Notes: generated by a model not told the origin, from the sequence alone. A DNA stretch of 64,000 bases from Pacificimonas pallii (GCF_019204005.1 NZ_JAGSPA010000003.1:496001-560000); one strand, 5' to 3'; shown: positions 28,917 to 38,311, numbered from the stretch's first letter. Numbers and translations: made by a program.

Positions 28917-29379
28917 CGTTAATCCATCCCCTCACGGCCATTCCACGCCCAGCACTCCCGCAAGAGCGCAGAAAAAGCCCGGGAAAACATGATATTATTA
29001 GCAAATCAGCGAAACGAGAAAGACCAGTTAAAGTCAAAGCTCTCTTTCGCCGCGAAGTGCACAAGCAATCCGGCAGCGTGGTGGACGCTGTTATTTCTGC
29101 TAAACTATGAATACGAAGCCGAGTACGGACCGCATCCGAATGTAATCATGTATAGGGGAGAACAAAATCCCCCGGTCAGCCCCTCGGCCAGAGCGATCTT
29201 GTACGCTCCGAAGGGTGCCTCAATCAAGCCTCAGACGAGTCATAAATTCGAAATAAATCCGTTGACACGGAAGCCCCGCGATTCGCTGCATCGCACCGAA
29301 AAAGGCTCTTCTCAGGGGCTGCGATTGGCATCCATTTTGAACCATGATGGCTAAGTTTCGGAAGTTAACCGATTCCTGC
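28917..29379. other. Long intergenic region between dnaA and rpsT
   Basis: About 460 bases without a supported gene. It is less GC-rich than its surroundings around 28985-29160. A 121-codon plus-strand frame crosses it but has no family resemblance. It should hold the dnaA promoter: on the minus strand TTTGCTAATAATATC (about 28990-29004) is the best -10-like stretch. I found no TTATCCACA-type DnaA box by eye. Confidence 0.5.
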
Positions 29380-29413
29380 AAAAAAGGGCGCCCCGGACTC
29401 AGCCGGGACGCCC
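29380..29413 (-). terminator. Intrinsic terminator of rpsT
   Basis: Minus-strand transcript: an 11-base stem with one G-U pair (29413-29403 with 29396-29386), six-base loop, then six U (29385-29380). It begins about 45 bases after the rpsT stop. Confidence 0.85.
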
Positions 29414-29457
29414 CTTTTATCGAAAATTCAGTCCGGCCCGGCGGACCCGACCGGCCT

Positions 29458-29721
29458 TTAGCCGAGCGCTGCGATTCGCGCGCTCAGGCGGGAAATCTTC
29501 CGCGAGGCCGTATTTTTGTGAAGCACGCCCTTGGCAACGCCGCGCTGCATCTCGGGCTGCGCTTCCTTCAGCGCTGTCTTCGCTGCCGCCGAGTCGCCGG
29601 ACGCGATCGCGCTCTCTACCTTTTTCACAAAGGTGCGGATGGCACTGCGACGCGCACCGAGAACTTCGGTACGGGCGGCGTTGCGGCGGATGCGCTTGCG
29701 CGCCTGTGGTGAATTGGCCAT
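29458..29721 (-). CDS. rpsT: 30S ribosomal protein S20
   Basis: An 87-residue basic, Ala-rich helical protein that binds 16S rRNA. It starts [20 protein letters not shown] and ends [12 protein letters not shown], the family pattern. It is a single-gene unit with its own promoter and terminator. Confidence 0.97.
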   Translation of the reverse strand: MANSPQARKRIRRNAARTEVLGARRSAIRTFVKKVESAIASGDSAAAKTALKEAQPEMQRGVAKGVLHKNTASRKISRLSARIAALG

Positions 29722-29796
29722 GGGCTCTTTGTCTCGTCTTTATATAAGCGTGTCGATAGGGGCGTCGGAACAGGGCCGACCGCCAGCAAGGGCAGC

Positions 29797-29825
29797 GACA
29801 TAGGCGGCACCCCTGCAATCGTCAA
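29797..29825 (-). promoter_or_regulatory. Promoter of rpsT
   Basis: Minus strand TTGACG (29825-29820), 17-base spacer, TATGTC (29802-29797). Start near 29790 gives a 69-base leader. The same layout, with spacer also ending CCGCC before the -10, precedes rpmB. Confidence 0.65.
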
Positions 29826-29871
29826 GGAAAATGGGACATTTTGCCCGCTCGGACATTCGCACGCATCGGCG

Positions 29872-30684
29872 TCATGTCTGGCAGGACGGGCAGAAGAAAC
29901 TCGATCGCGCCGATTGTACGATTCGCCGAATCGCCGTGCCGCAGCGATGGCAGGGCTCCCTCTCCCGTCCGTACACGCGAAAATCATGCTGGAAATAGCC
30001 CAGCTCTCCCGAAGGCTGCGCATAATCCCTCAGCGATGATCCCCCCGCCGCGATCGCCCGGCTGAGGACGGCGGGAATGGTCTGGGCGAGTCGCCCCGCA
30101 TCTGCCTTTGTCAGCCGCGCGCCCTTGCGCGTCGGCCTGATACCGGCCTCGAACAGCGCCTCGCACACATAGATATTGCCAAGTCCGGCAATTCTGCGCC
30201 CGTCAAGCAGCAGCGCCTTGACCGGGGAAAGGCTGTCCTTCGTCACGCTCCGCACATGTGCCGCGCCGAATTCCGGCCCCAACGGCTCCGGACCGCAGGC
30301 GGCGATCAGCGGCTGCGTCTCCAGCCTGTCCGTTTCCACGATATGCAGCGACCCGAACCGGCGCGCATCGTTCAGCGCGATCCGTCCTTTCCCCGTCTCG
30401 AACAGCACATGGTCATGCTTTTCATCCCTGTCGGGATTCAGCCGCAGCCGTCCCGACATTCCCAGATGCAGGATGACGCTATCGCCGCGGTCGGTGTGCA
30501 TCAGGCCATATTTGGCGCGCCGTCCCACCGACGTCACCACGGCCCCCTGAAGGCGCTGCCGGAAATCCGGCGGGATCGGCCAGCGCAGGTCCGGCCGGCG
30601 CACCTCGACAGCCGTCAGGCGCTCCCCCACCAAAAGCGGGGCGACCCCGCGCATCGTCGTTTCGACTTCAGGTAATTCGGGAAT
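29872..30684 (-). CDS. mutM: Formamidopyrimidine-DNA glycosylase with an apparent AUU start codon
   Basis: A 270-residue bifunctional glycosylase that removes 8-oxoguanine and similar damage. The C-terminal zinc finger (CHRCGTAIRR ... FFCPSCQT) and the H2TH region (IAGLGNIYVCEALFEAGI) are present. The required N-terminus (Pro2, Glu3) is encoded as PELPEVETT directly after an ATT codon at 30684, at the place of the initiator. No ATG, GTG, TTG or CTG lies between this codon and the upstream in-frame stop (30711-30709), and GAAGGGG is 8 bases before ATT. The first ATG (30654) would remove the catalytic proline. So initiation at AUU, or a mutated ATG, is implied. Confidence 0.9.
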   Translation of the reverse strand: MPELPEVETTMRGVAPLLVGERLTAVEVRRPDLRWPIPPDFRQRLQGAVVTSVGRRAKYGLMHTDRGDSVILHLGMSGRLRLNPDRDEKHDHVLFETGKGRIALNDARRFGSLHIVETDRLETQPLIAACGPEPLGPEFGAAHVRSVTKDSLSPVKALLLDGRRIAGLGNIYVCEALFEAGIRPTRKGARLTKADAGRLAQTIPAVLSRAIAAGGSSLRDYAQPSGELGYFQHDFRVYGREREPCHRCGTAIRRIVQSARSSFFCPSCQT

Positions 30685-30770
30685 CGGTTTCGCCCCTTCC
30701 GCGCAGGATCATTGCCAGCGACATAAGGCGCGTTTGCTGCGCGCGGTAGGTGCGGCTAAGCGCCGTGGCC

Positions 30771-31502
30771 ATGAGCGATATGGTTTCCTACGGCTTCCAG
30801 GATGTAACGCCTGAAGAAAAGACCGCACGAGTCGGCAGCGTCTTTGAACGCGTCGCGCAGAAATATGACGTGATGAACGATCTGATGTCGGCGGGCACGC
30901 ACCGTCTGATCAAGGACCGTTTCGTGCGCAAACTGCGCCCCCGCGCGGGCGAGCGCATTCTCGACATGGCGGGCGGCACCGGCGACATCGCCTTTCGCAT
31001 GGTCCCATCGGGCGCCGACATCACCGTCGCCGATATCAATCCGCACATGCTGGACGTCGGGAGAGCCCGCGCCGAAAAGCGCGGCTTCACCGCCCTCACC
31101 TTCGCCGAACAGAATGCCGAAACGCTCAGCTTCGACAGCGCCAGCTTCGACGCATATTCGATCGCCTATGGCATCAGAAACGTGACCGATATTCCGGCCG
31201 CGCTGGCCGAGGCGTACCGCGTTCTCAGATATGGCGGCCGCTTCATGTGCCTGGAATTCAGCCGCGCCGAATGGCCCGTCTTTGGCGACGCCTATGAAAG
31301 GATCACGATGAAGCTCTGGCCGCGCGTCGGCGCCGTGGTCGCCGGCGACGAGGAACCCTATCAGTATCTCGTCGAATCCATTCGCAAGTTCCCGCCCATG
31401 GGCGCCTTCGCCGGCATGATTCGCGAGGCGGGGTTTTCGCGTGTGTCCGCGACCCCCATCATGGGCGGCGTCAGCGCGATCCATATGGGCTGGAAGGCGT
31501 GA
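30771..31502 (+). CDS. ubiE: Ubiquinone/menaquinone biosynthesis methyltransferase UbiE
   Basis: A 243-residue C-methyltransferase of ubiquinone synthesis. Motifs: YDVMNDLMSAGTHRLIKD near residue 32, the SAM loop ILDMAGGTGDIAF (about 60-73) and the C-terminal FPPMGAFAGMIREAGF. I start at ATG 30771 (MSDMVSYGFQDV); an upstream ATG at 30750 is possible. It is divergent from mutM and is followed 13 bases later by ubiB. Confidence 0.96.
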   Translation: MSDMVSYGFQDVTPEEKTARVGSVFERVAQKYDVMNDLMSAGTHRLIKDRFVRKLRPRAGERILDMAGGTGDIAFRMVPSGADITVADINPHMLDVGRARAEKRGFTALTFAEQNAETLSFDSASFDAYSIAYGIRNVTDIPAALAEAYRVLRYGGRFMCLEFSRAEWPVFGDAYERITMKLWPRVGAVVAGDEEPYQYLVESIRKFPPMGAFAGMIREAGFSRVSATPIMGGVSAIHMGWKA

Positions 31503-31515
31503 GGGTCCGAAAACC

Positions 31516-33048
31516 GTGACGAGTGACTTTACCCATCTGCGCCGCATCATCGGCTGGGGCCGCACGCTTGCGCGCCACGGCGTCCTGCGCGTGTTCGAGA
31601 CCAATCCGCATTCACCGCCCGCCCTGAGGCGCCTGGCCCGGCTCGCGCGCTTCGGGACGTTCGCGCCGACGGAACCGAAATATGTCGAGGCGTTCCGCGC
31701 CCTTGGCCCCGCCGCGATCAAGCTGGGCCAGGCCCTTGCGACACGCCCTGACCTCATTGGCGAAGACGCGGCCCGCGAACTGGCAAAGCTGCAGGATGAC
31801 CTCGACCCCTACCCCTTCGAGATTTTCAAGGCGTCCATTGAGGAGGCGTTCGGCTGTCCGGCGGACTCGCTGTTTTCCCACATTGACGAGACCCCCGTCG
31901 GGTCCGCGTCCATCGCGCAGGTGCACAAGGCCGTCACCACGGAGGGGCGCACCGTCGCGATCAAGGTCCTGCGCCCGCATATTGAGGATGATTTCGAACG
32001 CGCCATCTCGACCTATGAATGGGCCGCCATCCATATCGAGCGGATGGGGGGCGAATTTTCCCGTCTGCGCCCGCGCGCGACGATCGCCTATTTCCGCCGC
32101 TGGGTGGAGCGTGAGCTGAACCTGCGCATGGAGGCCGCGTCCGCGTCCGAACTCGCTGACCAGCTGACCGCCGAACCCGGCTTCGTCATCCCGGAAATCG
32201 ACTGGCAGCGCACGGCCCGCCGCGTGATGACCATCGAATGGATCGATGGCATCAAGATGACCGACATCGCCGCCGTCGACGCCGCTGGCCTGGATCGCAG
32301 GGCGCTTGCGGGCATCCTCGTGCGCGGTTTCCTGCGCCAGGCCATCATCGCCGGGTTTTTCCACGCCGACCTGCATCAGGGCAATCTGTTCGCGCTGCCG
32401 GATGGCCGCATTGCCGCCATCGACTTCGGCATTATGGGCCGCATCGATACGAAGGCGCGGCTCTGGCTGGCCGAAATTCTCGGCGGCCTCATCACCGGCA
32501 ATTACGCCCGCGTCGCCGAGATCCATTTCGAGGCGGGCTATGTCCCCGCGCATCACAATATCGGCGAATTCACCACGGCGCTTCGCAGTGTGGGCGAGCC
32601 CATTCGTGGCCTGCCGGTGAAGGACATCTCCATCGGCAATATGCTCGACGGCCTGTTCGCCATCACGCGCCAGTTCGACATGCAGACGCAGCCGCATCTG
32701 CTGCTGCTGCAAAAGACCATGGTGATGGTGGAGGGTGTCGCCTACGCCCTCGACCCCGACGTCAACATGTCGGTCATCGCCGCGCCCCTGATCGAGGAGT
32801 GGAGCCGCGACGAGCTTGGCCCCGAGGCGGTCATTGCCGACGGCCTGATCAGGAACGCCCGCACGCTCGCTGAATTCCCGGACTTCATGCGCCGCGTCAT
32901 GACGCTGGTACCAAAGGAAGGCGGCGCACCCCCACTCCCGCCGCTCGCGCCGATGCCGGAGCCGCAGCCCATGCACCGGTCTGCGTGGATGCTTCTCGGC
33001 ACCGGGCTAGGCGCCGCTTTGGCCCTTGCCTTGGCGGCCTTCCTCTAA
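31516..33048 (+). CDS. ubiB: Ubiquinone biosynthesis protein UbiB (atypical kinase)
   Basis: A 510-residue UbiB/ADCK-family protein needed for ubiquinone synthesis. It has the family KxGQ region KLGQALATRPDLIG (about residues 72-85), the Ala-rich loop VGSASIAQVHKA (about 130), the catalytic-loop type HADLHQGNLF and DFGIMGR, and a C-terminal membrane anchor (about 485-510). The start is GTG 31516, 13 bases after ubiE. Confidence 0.95.
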   Translation: MTSDFTHLRRIIGWGRTLARHGVLRVFETNPHSPPALRRLARLARFGTFAPTEPKYVEAFRALGPAAIKLGQALATRPDLIGEDAARELAKLQDDLDPYPFEIFKASIEEAFGCPADSLFSHIDETPVGSASIAQVHKAVTTEGRTVAIKVLRPHIEDDFERAISTYEWAAIHIERMGGEFSRLRPRATIAYFRRWVERELNLRMEAASASELADQLTAEPGFVIPEIDWQRTARRVMTIEWIDGIKMTDIAAVDAAGLDRRALAGILVRGFLRQAIIAGFFHADLHQGNLFALPDGRIAAIDFGIMGRIDTKARLWLAEILGGLITGNYARVAEIHFEAGYVPAHHNIGEFTTALRSVGEPIRGLPVKDISIGNMLDGLFAITRQFDMQTQPHLLLLQKTMVMVEGVAYALDPDVNMSVIAAPLIEEWSRDELGPEAVIADGLIRNARTLAEFPDFMRRVMTLVPKEGGAPPLPPLAPMPEPQPMHRSAWMLLGTGLGAALALALAAFL

Positions 33049-33070
33049 AGCCGCTGACTAACCATACGGG

Positions 33071-34330
33071 TCAATCGCTGTCTCGCCCAAGGACGAAACT
33101 AATCCCATTGACGATCTGCTCACCATAGCGATCCGCAGCGGCTCCGATCGCCAGCAGCAGCATCTGGGGATCCCAGCCGTTCGACCAACGCTCCGGCTTG
33201 CTTTCGATTTCCTCGCTCCACAGCTGGAATGCCTTGTCAATCGCCGCTTCGCTATCCAGTGCCGACAGATCGGATACCAAAAAGGGCTGATCGCTGTCGC
33301 CGATGCTACCCGGCGGCGCCCATGCGATAAGATAGGGTCCCCGCGCGCCGCGGTCCCGCAAATCCTCTGGCACATGTTGCAGCCACTCCCGCGCGGTAAT
33401 GTAGTCGTAGCCGCCGATCACGTCGCCGCAGACAGCCTCGATCTCGTCATCAGAAGCATCTCGGCTGAGCGGAATGATGTTCAGGCTCGCCTTTACCGGC
33501 CAGATGGTGACCATTTGCCTCGCATCCGGTCGCTCAGCAAGAATTTCGGCAGCATCGTCGAATTTCCTCACGAATACGCGGCAGATCGCTCCCATGCGGC
33601 GAATATCCGACACGGTCGCGGCGGCGCCGGGAAACGCAAGTACGGCAATCGCGCCAAAGCGGTCGGTCACTGGCGGCAGCCCCGACGCGAAGCTGCGCGT
33701 GGCGATCCGCGGGGCGCTGGTCGCCTCGGAATGGACCACCACCGGCCTATCAGGTGGTCGTATTACAGATGGTTGTCGTGGCGGCGGCGGTGGACCAACC
33801 GGCACCGGTTCTTCCGGAGGATCGAAATTCCTCACGCCCAGAATAGCCGCACGCCCCGACGCTTCCGCGCGTGCCAATAGCATGGCGGGGCGAGGATGTA
33901 GGCGCAGGCTTTGCAAATCCCCGACATAAACTTCGACATCAACGCGCACCGCAGGCGCGATGGATAGACGCGGCCCATCCAATTGCTGTGAGACTAGCAC
34001 TACGCGGTTCCGGAACTGCCGAAACGCCTCGTCCTCATTCGTCGATGTCTGTCCGTCGGTTCGCGGATTGCCGCCGACGCGGATACGCAGCTCGGCGTCA
34101 TCACCGATGCAGCGTTTCAGGATGGCCAACGTCCGCTGCCCTGACCGCGTCAGTGTAACGCGGTCTGTCCGAAACAGAACGGTCGCGATGGTGTCGCCGC
34201 TGCGCAGTTTCGCACACTCGCTGATGGCTGCCTGCGACAGTCCTGAAAGTGCTGGATTGGTCTGCGCATGGGCGACCACGGCCAGCGGCATCAGCCACGC
34301 CGTCAGCAGGCAGACAAGCGCGCGCCTCAT
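33071..34330 (-). CDS. Secreted protein of unknown function with a possible OmpA-like N-terminal region
   Basis: A 419-residue protein with a signal peptide (about residues 1-22). Residues about 45-125 (IATVLFRTDRVTLTRSGQRTL ... ELRIRVGG) are loosely like an OmpA-type periplasmic domain, though weak. A proline-rich linker follows (about 170-200, with PVGPPPPPRQP), then a domain of about 200 residues I do not recognise (YDYITAREWLQHVPEDL, WAPPGSIGD, WDPQMLLLAIGAAADRYGE). It overlaps a small membrane-protein gene upstream by four bases, so the two probably form one unit. Expected in the periplasm. Confidence 0.7.
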   Translation of the reverse strand: MRRALVCLLTAWLMPLAVVAHAQTNPALSGLSQAAISECAKLRSGDTIATVLFRTDRVTLTRSGQRTLAILKRCIGDDAELRIRVGGNPRTDGQTSTNEDEAFRQFRNRVVLVSQQLDGPRLSIAPAVRVDVEVYVGDLQSLRLHPRPAMLLARAEASGRAAILGVRNFDPPEEPVPVGPPPPPRQPSVIRPPDRPVVVHSEATSAPRIATRSFASGLPPVTDRFGAIAVLAFPGAAATVSDIRRMGAICRVFVRKFDDAAEILAERPDARQMVTIWPVKASLNIIPLSRDASDDEIEAVCGDVIGGYDYITAREWLQHVPEDLRDRGARGPYLIAWAPPGSIGDSDQPFLVSDLSALDSEAAIDKAFQLWSEEIESKPERWSNGWDPQMLLLAIGAAADRYGEQIVNGISFVLGRDSD

Positions 34331-34518
34331 CCTTCGTCGGCTTTTGCGGATCGGGAAAAGAGTCCGCGGATAATCAGGATGATCGCGGCCGTGATGAGAA
34401 AGCCCACCACGAAGACAGCCAGCGCGCCCTCCGTTGAGCTCGTCGGTATGATAATCTGCAGAGCTGTGGCGCCCAGCAGCGACAGGATCAGGGTCACCAG
34501 CGGCAATTTGATCAGCAT
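34327..34518 (-). CDS. 63-residue membrane protein, partner of the secreted unknown
   Basis: A small protein with two membrane segments (about residues 3-20 and 30-50) and a basic, polar tail (RGLFSRSAKADEG). ATG 34518 has AGGGGAA 9 bases upstream and is preferred to ATG 34560. The stop overlaps the next gene's start (ATGA). I do not recognise a family. Confidence 0.6.
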   Translation of the reverse strand: MLIKLPLVTLILSLLGATALQIIIPTSSTEGALAVFVVGFLITAAIILIIRGLFSRSAKADEG

Positions 34519-34708
34519 CGCGAGTTCCCCTCGTTTCTTACGGCAGGATCGGAAACGCACTTACGCAACGGGAACAGAGTTGATACCGCCGCTTATAGCA
34601 AATTTACGCGCCCTACGCGAATGTCAGCGCGCAGTCGCGGCGGCGCGGCGGCGTTTCCTCACAAGAGAACCGATCCCGGCCAGCACCGAAATCACGGCCG
34701 AGCTTGCC

Positions 34709-35521
34709 CTATTCGTCAATGGTCAGCCCCAGCCGTGCACTCGCCGCCGCGACTTCGCGCAGAAGGCTTTCCGCACGCCGTGAGCGGTCGGGGAAACACA
34801 GCTCCCCATGCACCAGGCCTCGCGCCCGCACGATGTCCACCGGCACCTCATGCCGATCCAGAATGTCGGCAAACGGCTCAATGTCCGGCGACACGGGATC
34901 GAACCAGCCACCCGCGGCAATCACCGTCGGTGGCAATCCTGACAAATCCATATCGACCAGCGGCGCATAGGCCTCTGCCAGCCCCAGACGTGCCATCTGG
35001 CTGACCGCAATCCGGCCTGCCCAGCGCGACGCCCCAAAGACACGGTCAGTCCACAGCGCCGGGTCCATCTGCAGCAGCGGATATAGCAGGATCAGCCCGC
35101 TCACCGCGCCAGGCATCCCCAGCGCACATCGCCCCGCCAGATAACCGCCTGCAGAATCACCGCCCGCCAGGATCTGACCGCTCTCGCCCAGCGCCGCGCA
35201 CGCTGCCAGTGCGTCATCCAGCTGCGCTGGCGGCCTGTGCGGCGGCACCAGCCGGTAAGCAATACTGACGATCTCCAGCCCTGCCAGCGCCGCCAGACGG
35301 GAACACAGCCGGTCATGCGAATCGAGATCGCCGACCATGAATCCGCCGCCATGGAAATACACCATGGGCGCAGCGCCGCGGACCTCCCGCGGCCGGTATG
35401 TGCGCGCCGCCATTCCCGCGATGTCACCGTCCGAAACCGAAACGCCGTCCATCCTGACGCGCCGGGGCCGGCCCACGCGGATCATCGCGCGGCGCAATCT
35501 CTGGACGGAAGACTCTGACAT
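34709..35521 (-). CDS. Alpha/beta hydrolase, hormone-sensitive-lipase-type esterase
   Basis: A 270-residue hydrolase. The oxyanion motif HGGGFMVGD (about residues 54-62), nucleophile motif GGDSAGGYLA (about 118-127) and the catalytic His in RGLVHGELCFPD are seen. Such enzymes cleave short-chain esters in the cytoplasm; the substrate is unknown. It stands alone, divergent from coaBC. Confidence 0.87.
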   Translation of the reverse strand: MSESSVQRLRRAMIRVGRPRRVRMDGVSVSDGDIAGMAARTYRPREVRGAAPMVYFHGGGFMVGDLDSHDRLCSRLAALAGLEIVSIAYRLVPPHRPPAQLDDALAACAALGESGQILAGGDSAGGYLAGRCALGMPGAVSGLILLYPLLQMDPALWTDRVFGASRWAGRIAVSQMARLGLAEAYAPLVDMDLSGLPPTVIAAGGWFDPVSPDIEPFADILDRHEVPVDIVRARGLVHGELCFPDRSRRAESLLREVAAASARLGLTIDE

Positions 35522-35634
35522 GCCGTCTAGTTAGAGCGCGAGGACCCAGCGGCAAGATGGCGCGCCGCCGCGCGCCGCTTCACGCACGATGCCGCCCTCG
35601 ACTTTGCCCCCGCTCGCGCGGCATAAGGCGCGCC

Positions 35635-36846
35635 ATGACAGGTAAACGCATCCTCCTCATCATTTCGGGCGGCATCGCGGCGTATAAATCGCTCGAACTG
35701 ATCCGGCTGCTGAACCGTGAAGGCGTCAAGGTCCGCGCGGTTATGACCGACAGCGCCAAAAGCTTCGTCACCCCCCTTTCGGTGGGCGTCCTGACAAAGG
35801 ACCGCGTGTTCGGCGACATGCTCGATGCGACCGAGGAGGCCGAGATCGGCCATATCCAGCTGTCGCGCGATGCCGACCTGATCGTCGTCTGCCCGGCAAC
35901 GGCGAACATCATGGCGAAGGCGGCCGCCGGAATCGCCGATGACCTCGCCACCACGCTCCTGCTGGCAACCGACAAGCGCGTGCTGTTCGTGCCCGCCATG
36001 AACGTCCGCATGTGGGCGCACCCGGCCACGCAGCGCAATCTCCAGCGTCTGCACGACGACGGCGCGCGCATCATGCGCCCGGATACCGGCGGCATGGCGT
36101 GCGGCGAATGGGGCGAAGGCCGTCTGCCGAAACCGCCCGAAATCGCCGAACGCATCCGCGGCGAGCTTGCGAAAAGCGAAGGCGCCCGGCCCCTGCCCGG
36201 CGGCGAACGCCCGCTCACCGGCAGGCGCGCGCTTGTGACCGCCGGCCCGACGCATGAACCCATCGACCCCGTGCGCTACATCGCCAACCGCTCCAGCGGC
36301 AGGCAGGGCTTCGCCATTGCGGAGGCCCTTGCCGGGCTCGGCGCGGACGTGACCCTCGTCGCGGGCCCGGTCACTCTGCCCGCCCCGCCCAATGTCACGC
36401 GCATCGATGTCCAGACCGCGCGCGAGATGCACGCGGCTGTCGAAGCGGCGCTTCCTGCGGACATCGCCGTCATGGTCGCCGCCGTCGCCGATTACCGCGC
36501 AGAGGCGGCGGCGCAGAAGGTGAAGAAGAAGGACGGCGGCATGTCTTCGCTCGCCCTCACCGAAAATCCGGACATCCTCGCCGCGCTCGGCGCACATTCA
36601 CGGCGGCCCGAACTCCTTATCGGCTTCGCGGCGGAAACGGAAAAAATCGTCGAACACGCCCAGGCGAAACTGGCCCGCAAGGGCTGCGACTGGATCATCG
36701 CCAACGACGTGTCCGGCGACGTGATGGGCGGCGGCGACAACCGCGTTCACCTCATCAGCGCTGACGGCGTCGAGGATTGGCCCGACATGTCCAAGGAAGA
36801 CGTCGCCCGCCGCCTCGCGGGCCGCATTGCGGAAAGATTTTCATGA
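35635..36846 (+). CDS. coaBC: Bifunctional phosphopantothenoylcysteine decarboxylase / phosphopantothenate-cysteine ligase
   Basis: A 403-residue enzyme of coenzyme A synthesis. The N-terminal flavoprotein CoaC half begins [20 protein letters not shown] and has PAMNVRMW and the substrate-clamp motif [14 protein letters not shown]; the C-terminal CoaB half starts near residue 195 ([20 protein letters not shown]) and has AAVADYRAE and the lysine-rich KVKKKDGG. I start at ATG 35635. The stop overlaps the dut start (ATGA). Confidence 0.96.
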   Translation: MTGKRILLIISGGIAAYKSLELIRLLNREGVKVRAVMTDSAKSFVTPLSVGVLTKDRVFGDMLDATEEAEIGHIQLSRDADLIVVCPATANIMAKAAAGIADDLATTLLLATDKRVLFVPAMNVRMWAHPATQRNLQRLHDDGARIMRPDTGGMACGEWGEGRLPKPPEIAERIRGELAKSEGARPLPGGERPLTGRRALVTAGPTHEPIDPVRYIANRSSGRQGFAIAEALAGLGADVTLVAGPVTLPAPPNVTRIDVQTAREMHAAVEAALPADIAVMVAAVADYRAEAAAQKVKKKDGGMSSLALTENPDILAALGAHSRRPELLIGFAAETEKIVEHAQAKLARKGCDWIIANDVSGDVMGGGDNRVHLISADGVEDWPDMSKEDVARRLAGRIAERFS

Positions 36847-37283
36847 CCATCACTATCGAAATCAAGCGCCTGCCCCACGGCGAAGGCCTGCCGCTCCCCG
36901 CTTACGCCACCGACGGCGCGGCCGGCATGGACATCGTCGCCGCCGAAGATCTGGACCTTGCCCCCGGCGCGCGGCGCGCCGTTGCCACCGGCTTCGCCAT
37001 TGCCATTCCGCCGGGCTATGAAGTGCAGGTCCGCCCACGTTCCGGCCTGGCCCTGAAACACGGGATCAGCTGCCCCAACACACCCGGCACCATCGACAGC
37101 GACTATCGCGGTGAAATGCGGATCATCATGATCAACCACGGCGATCAGTCGTTTCCCGTCCGCCGCGGCGAACGCATCGCGCAGCTGGTGCCCGCCGCCG
37201 TCACCCGCGCTGAATTCGCCGAGGTCGCCGAACTTGATGCAACCGGCAGGGGCGAAGGCGGTTTCGGCTCCACCGGGCGCTGA
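36843..37283 (+). CDS. dut: dUTP pyrophosphatase
   Basis: A 146-residue trimeric dUTPase that makes dUMP and keeps uracil out of DNA. All five motifs are present, including [31 protein letters not shown] and the C-terminal [14 protein letters not shown] 36843 overlaps coaBC by four bases. Confidence 0.97.
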   Translation: MTITIEIKRLPHGEGLPLPAYATDGAAGMDIVAAEDLDLAPGARRAVATGFAIAIPPGYEVQVRPRSGLALKHGISCPNTPGTIDSDYRGEMRIIMINHGDQSFPVRRGERIAQLVPAAVTRAEFAEVAELDATGRGEGGFGSTGR

Positions 37284-37325
37284 GGCGATCCCATGCCCTC
37301 CGCCGCAACCAACGAAATCCCGATC

Positions 37326-37397
37326 ATCCCGAGCGCAGTCGAAGGACGCACAATCGTTTTGCAGCAGCACCGTGCGTCTCTCGACTGCGCTCGGGAT
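37326..37397. repeat. Imperfect palindrome between dut and moeB
   Basis: ATCCCGAGCGCAGTCGA (37326-37342) and its exact reverse complement (37381-37397) enclose GACGCAC (37345-37351) and GTGCGTC (37372-37378), leaving a 20-base loop. The whole would fold as a long hairpin. CGAGCGCAGTCGA-type palindromes are, from memory, frequent between genes in sphingomonads, so this is probably a REP- or MITE-like element. Confidence 0.65.
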
Positions 37398-37552
37398 CAT
37401 AACGTTCAGGGTACCGCATCCTTTTGCCCGCCAGACCTGCGAAGGCCGGTATCCATCTCTTGCAAGAGAAGCAGGGCGCGGACTCAAGAGATAGGCCCCG
37501 GCGTTCACCGGGGTGAGGGACTTGAAACGGAAAATGCGTCAGGTACACCCTC

Positions 37553-38311
37553 ATGACCGGCCTCACCGACCAGCAGCTTGCCCGCTATGCCCGCCATATC
37601 GTCCTGCGCGAAATCGGCGGCGGCGGCCAAAAGCAGCTCCTCGCCGCCCGCGTGGCGGTCATCGGCGCAGGTGGCCTTGGCAGCCCGTGCCTGCAATATC
37701 TCGCCGCCGCAGGCGTTGGCCGGATCACAGTCATCGACGATGACGAGGTGGACCTCTCCAACCTCCAGCGTCAGACCCTGCACGGCACTGCGGACGTGGG
37801 CGTCTCGAAATCGGGCTCGGCGAAGGCGGCGCTAAAGGCCCTCAATCCCGAGGTCCGCGTCACCGCGGTCCGCGAGCGCCTGACCCCTGAAAACGCGGCG
37901 GACCTGCTTGAGGGTCACGATGCCATCGCCGACGGCTCCGACAGTTTCACCACCCGCGCCGCCGTCGCCGCAGCCGCCCTCACCCTCGAAACCCCGCTGA
38001 TCAGCGCCGCACTCGGCCCGTTCGAGGGGCAGCTCTCGACATTTCGCGGGTGGGAGGCGGACCAGCCCTGCTGGCACTGCTATGTCGGCGACATGCAGGA
38101 CCGGCCTGGCCGCTCCTGCGCCGATGTCGGCATATTGGGCGCCGTTGCCGGCATCATGGGCGCCATGCAGGCGCTCGAAGTCATCCGCAGCCTCGTTCCC
38201 TTCGGTGAACCGCTTTCGGGTCGCGTCATCATCTATGACGCCCTCGCCCAGCGCATGCGCACAATCGCGCTCGCCAAGGATCCTAAATGTCCCAGATGCG
38301 CCGCGGCCTGA
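37553..38311 (+). CDS. moeB: HesA/MoeB/ThiF-family adenylyltransferase
   Basis: A 252-residue E1-like enzyme that adenylates the C-terminus of a small sulfur carrier (MoaD or ThiS type). The nucleotide loop VIGAGGLGSPCLQYLAAAG is at about residues 36-54, followed by DDDEVDLSNLQRQTLH. Two CxxC pairs (CWHC and, near the end, CPRC) should bind zinc. Moco versus thiamine use cannot be told from sequence. The last 25 bases overlap the DsrE-like gene. Confidence 0.9.
   Translation: MTGLTDQQLARYARHIVLREIGGGGQKQLLAARVAVIGAGGLGSPCLQYLAAAGVGRITVIDDDEVDLSNLQRQTLHGTADVGVSKSGSAKAALKALNPEVRVTAVRERLTPENAADLLEGHDAIADGSDSFTTRAAVAAAALTLETPLISAALGPFEGQLSTFRGWEADQPCWHCYVGDMQDRPGRSCADVGILGAVAGIMGAMQALEVIRSLVPFGEPLSGRVIIYDALAQRMRTIALAKDPKCPRCAAA

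Noticed and set aside
28989-29354. A 121-codon open frame on the plus strand between dnaA and rpsT
   Set aside because: No recognisable domain, mixed composition, no ribosome site, and it lies in a promoter region; likely chance.
27510-29457. Chromosomal origin next to dnaA
   Set aside because: No DnaA box cluster or AT-rich unwinding element was seen, and in this bacterial group the origin is usually elsewhere.
34624-34719. A 31-codon minus-strand frame after the esterase gene (a short hydrophobic stretch and a polybasic end)
   Set aside because: It would need a TTG start overlapping the esterase stop and has no ribosome site; too short to support.
37284-37552. A small gene between dut and moeB
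   Set aside because: The open frames there cross the palindromic repeat and a second GC-rich repeat-like stretch and have no protein character.
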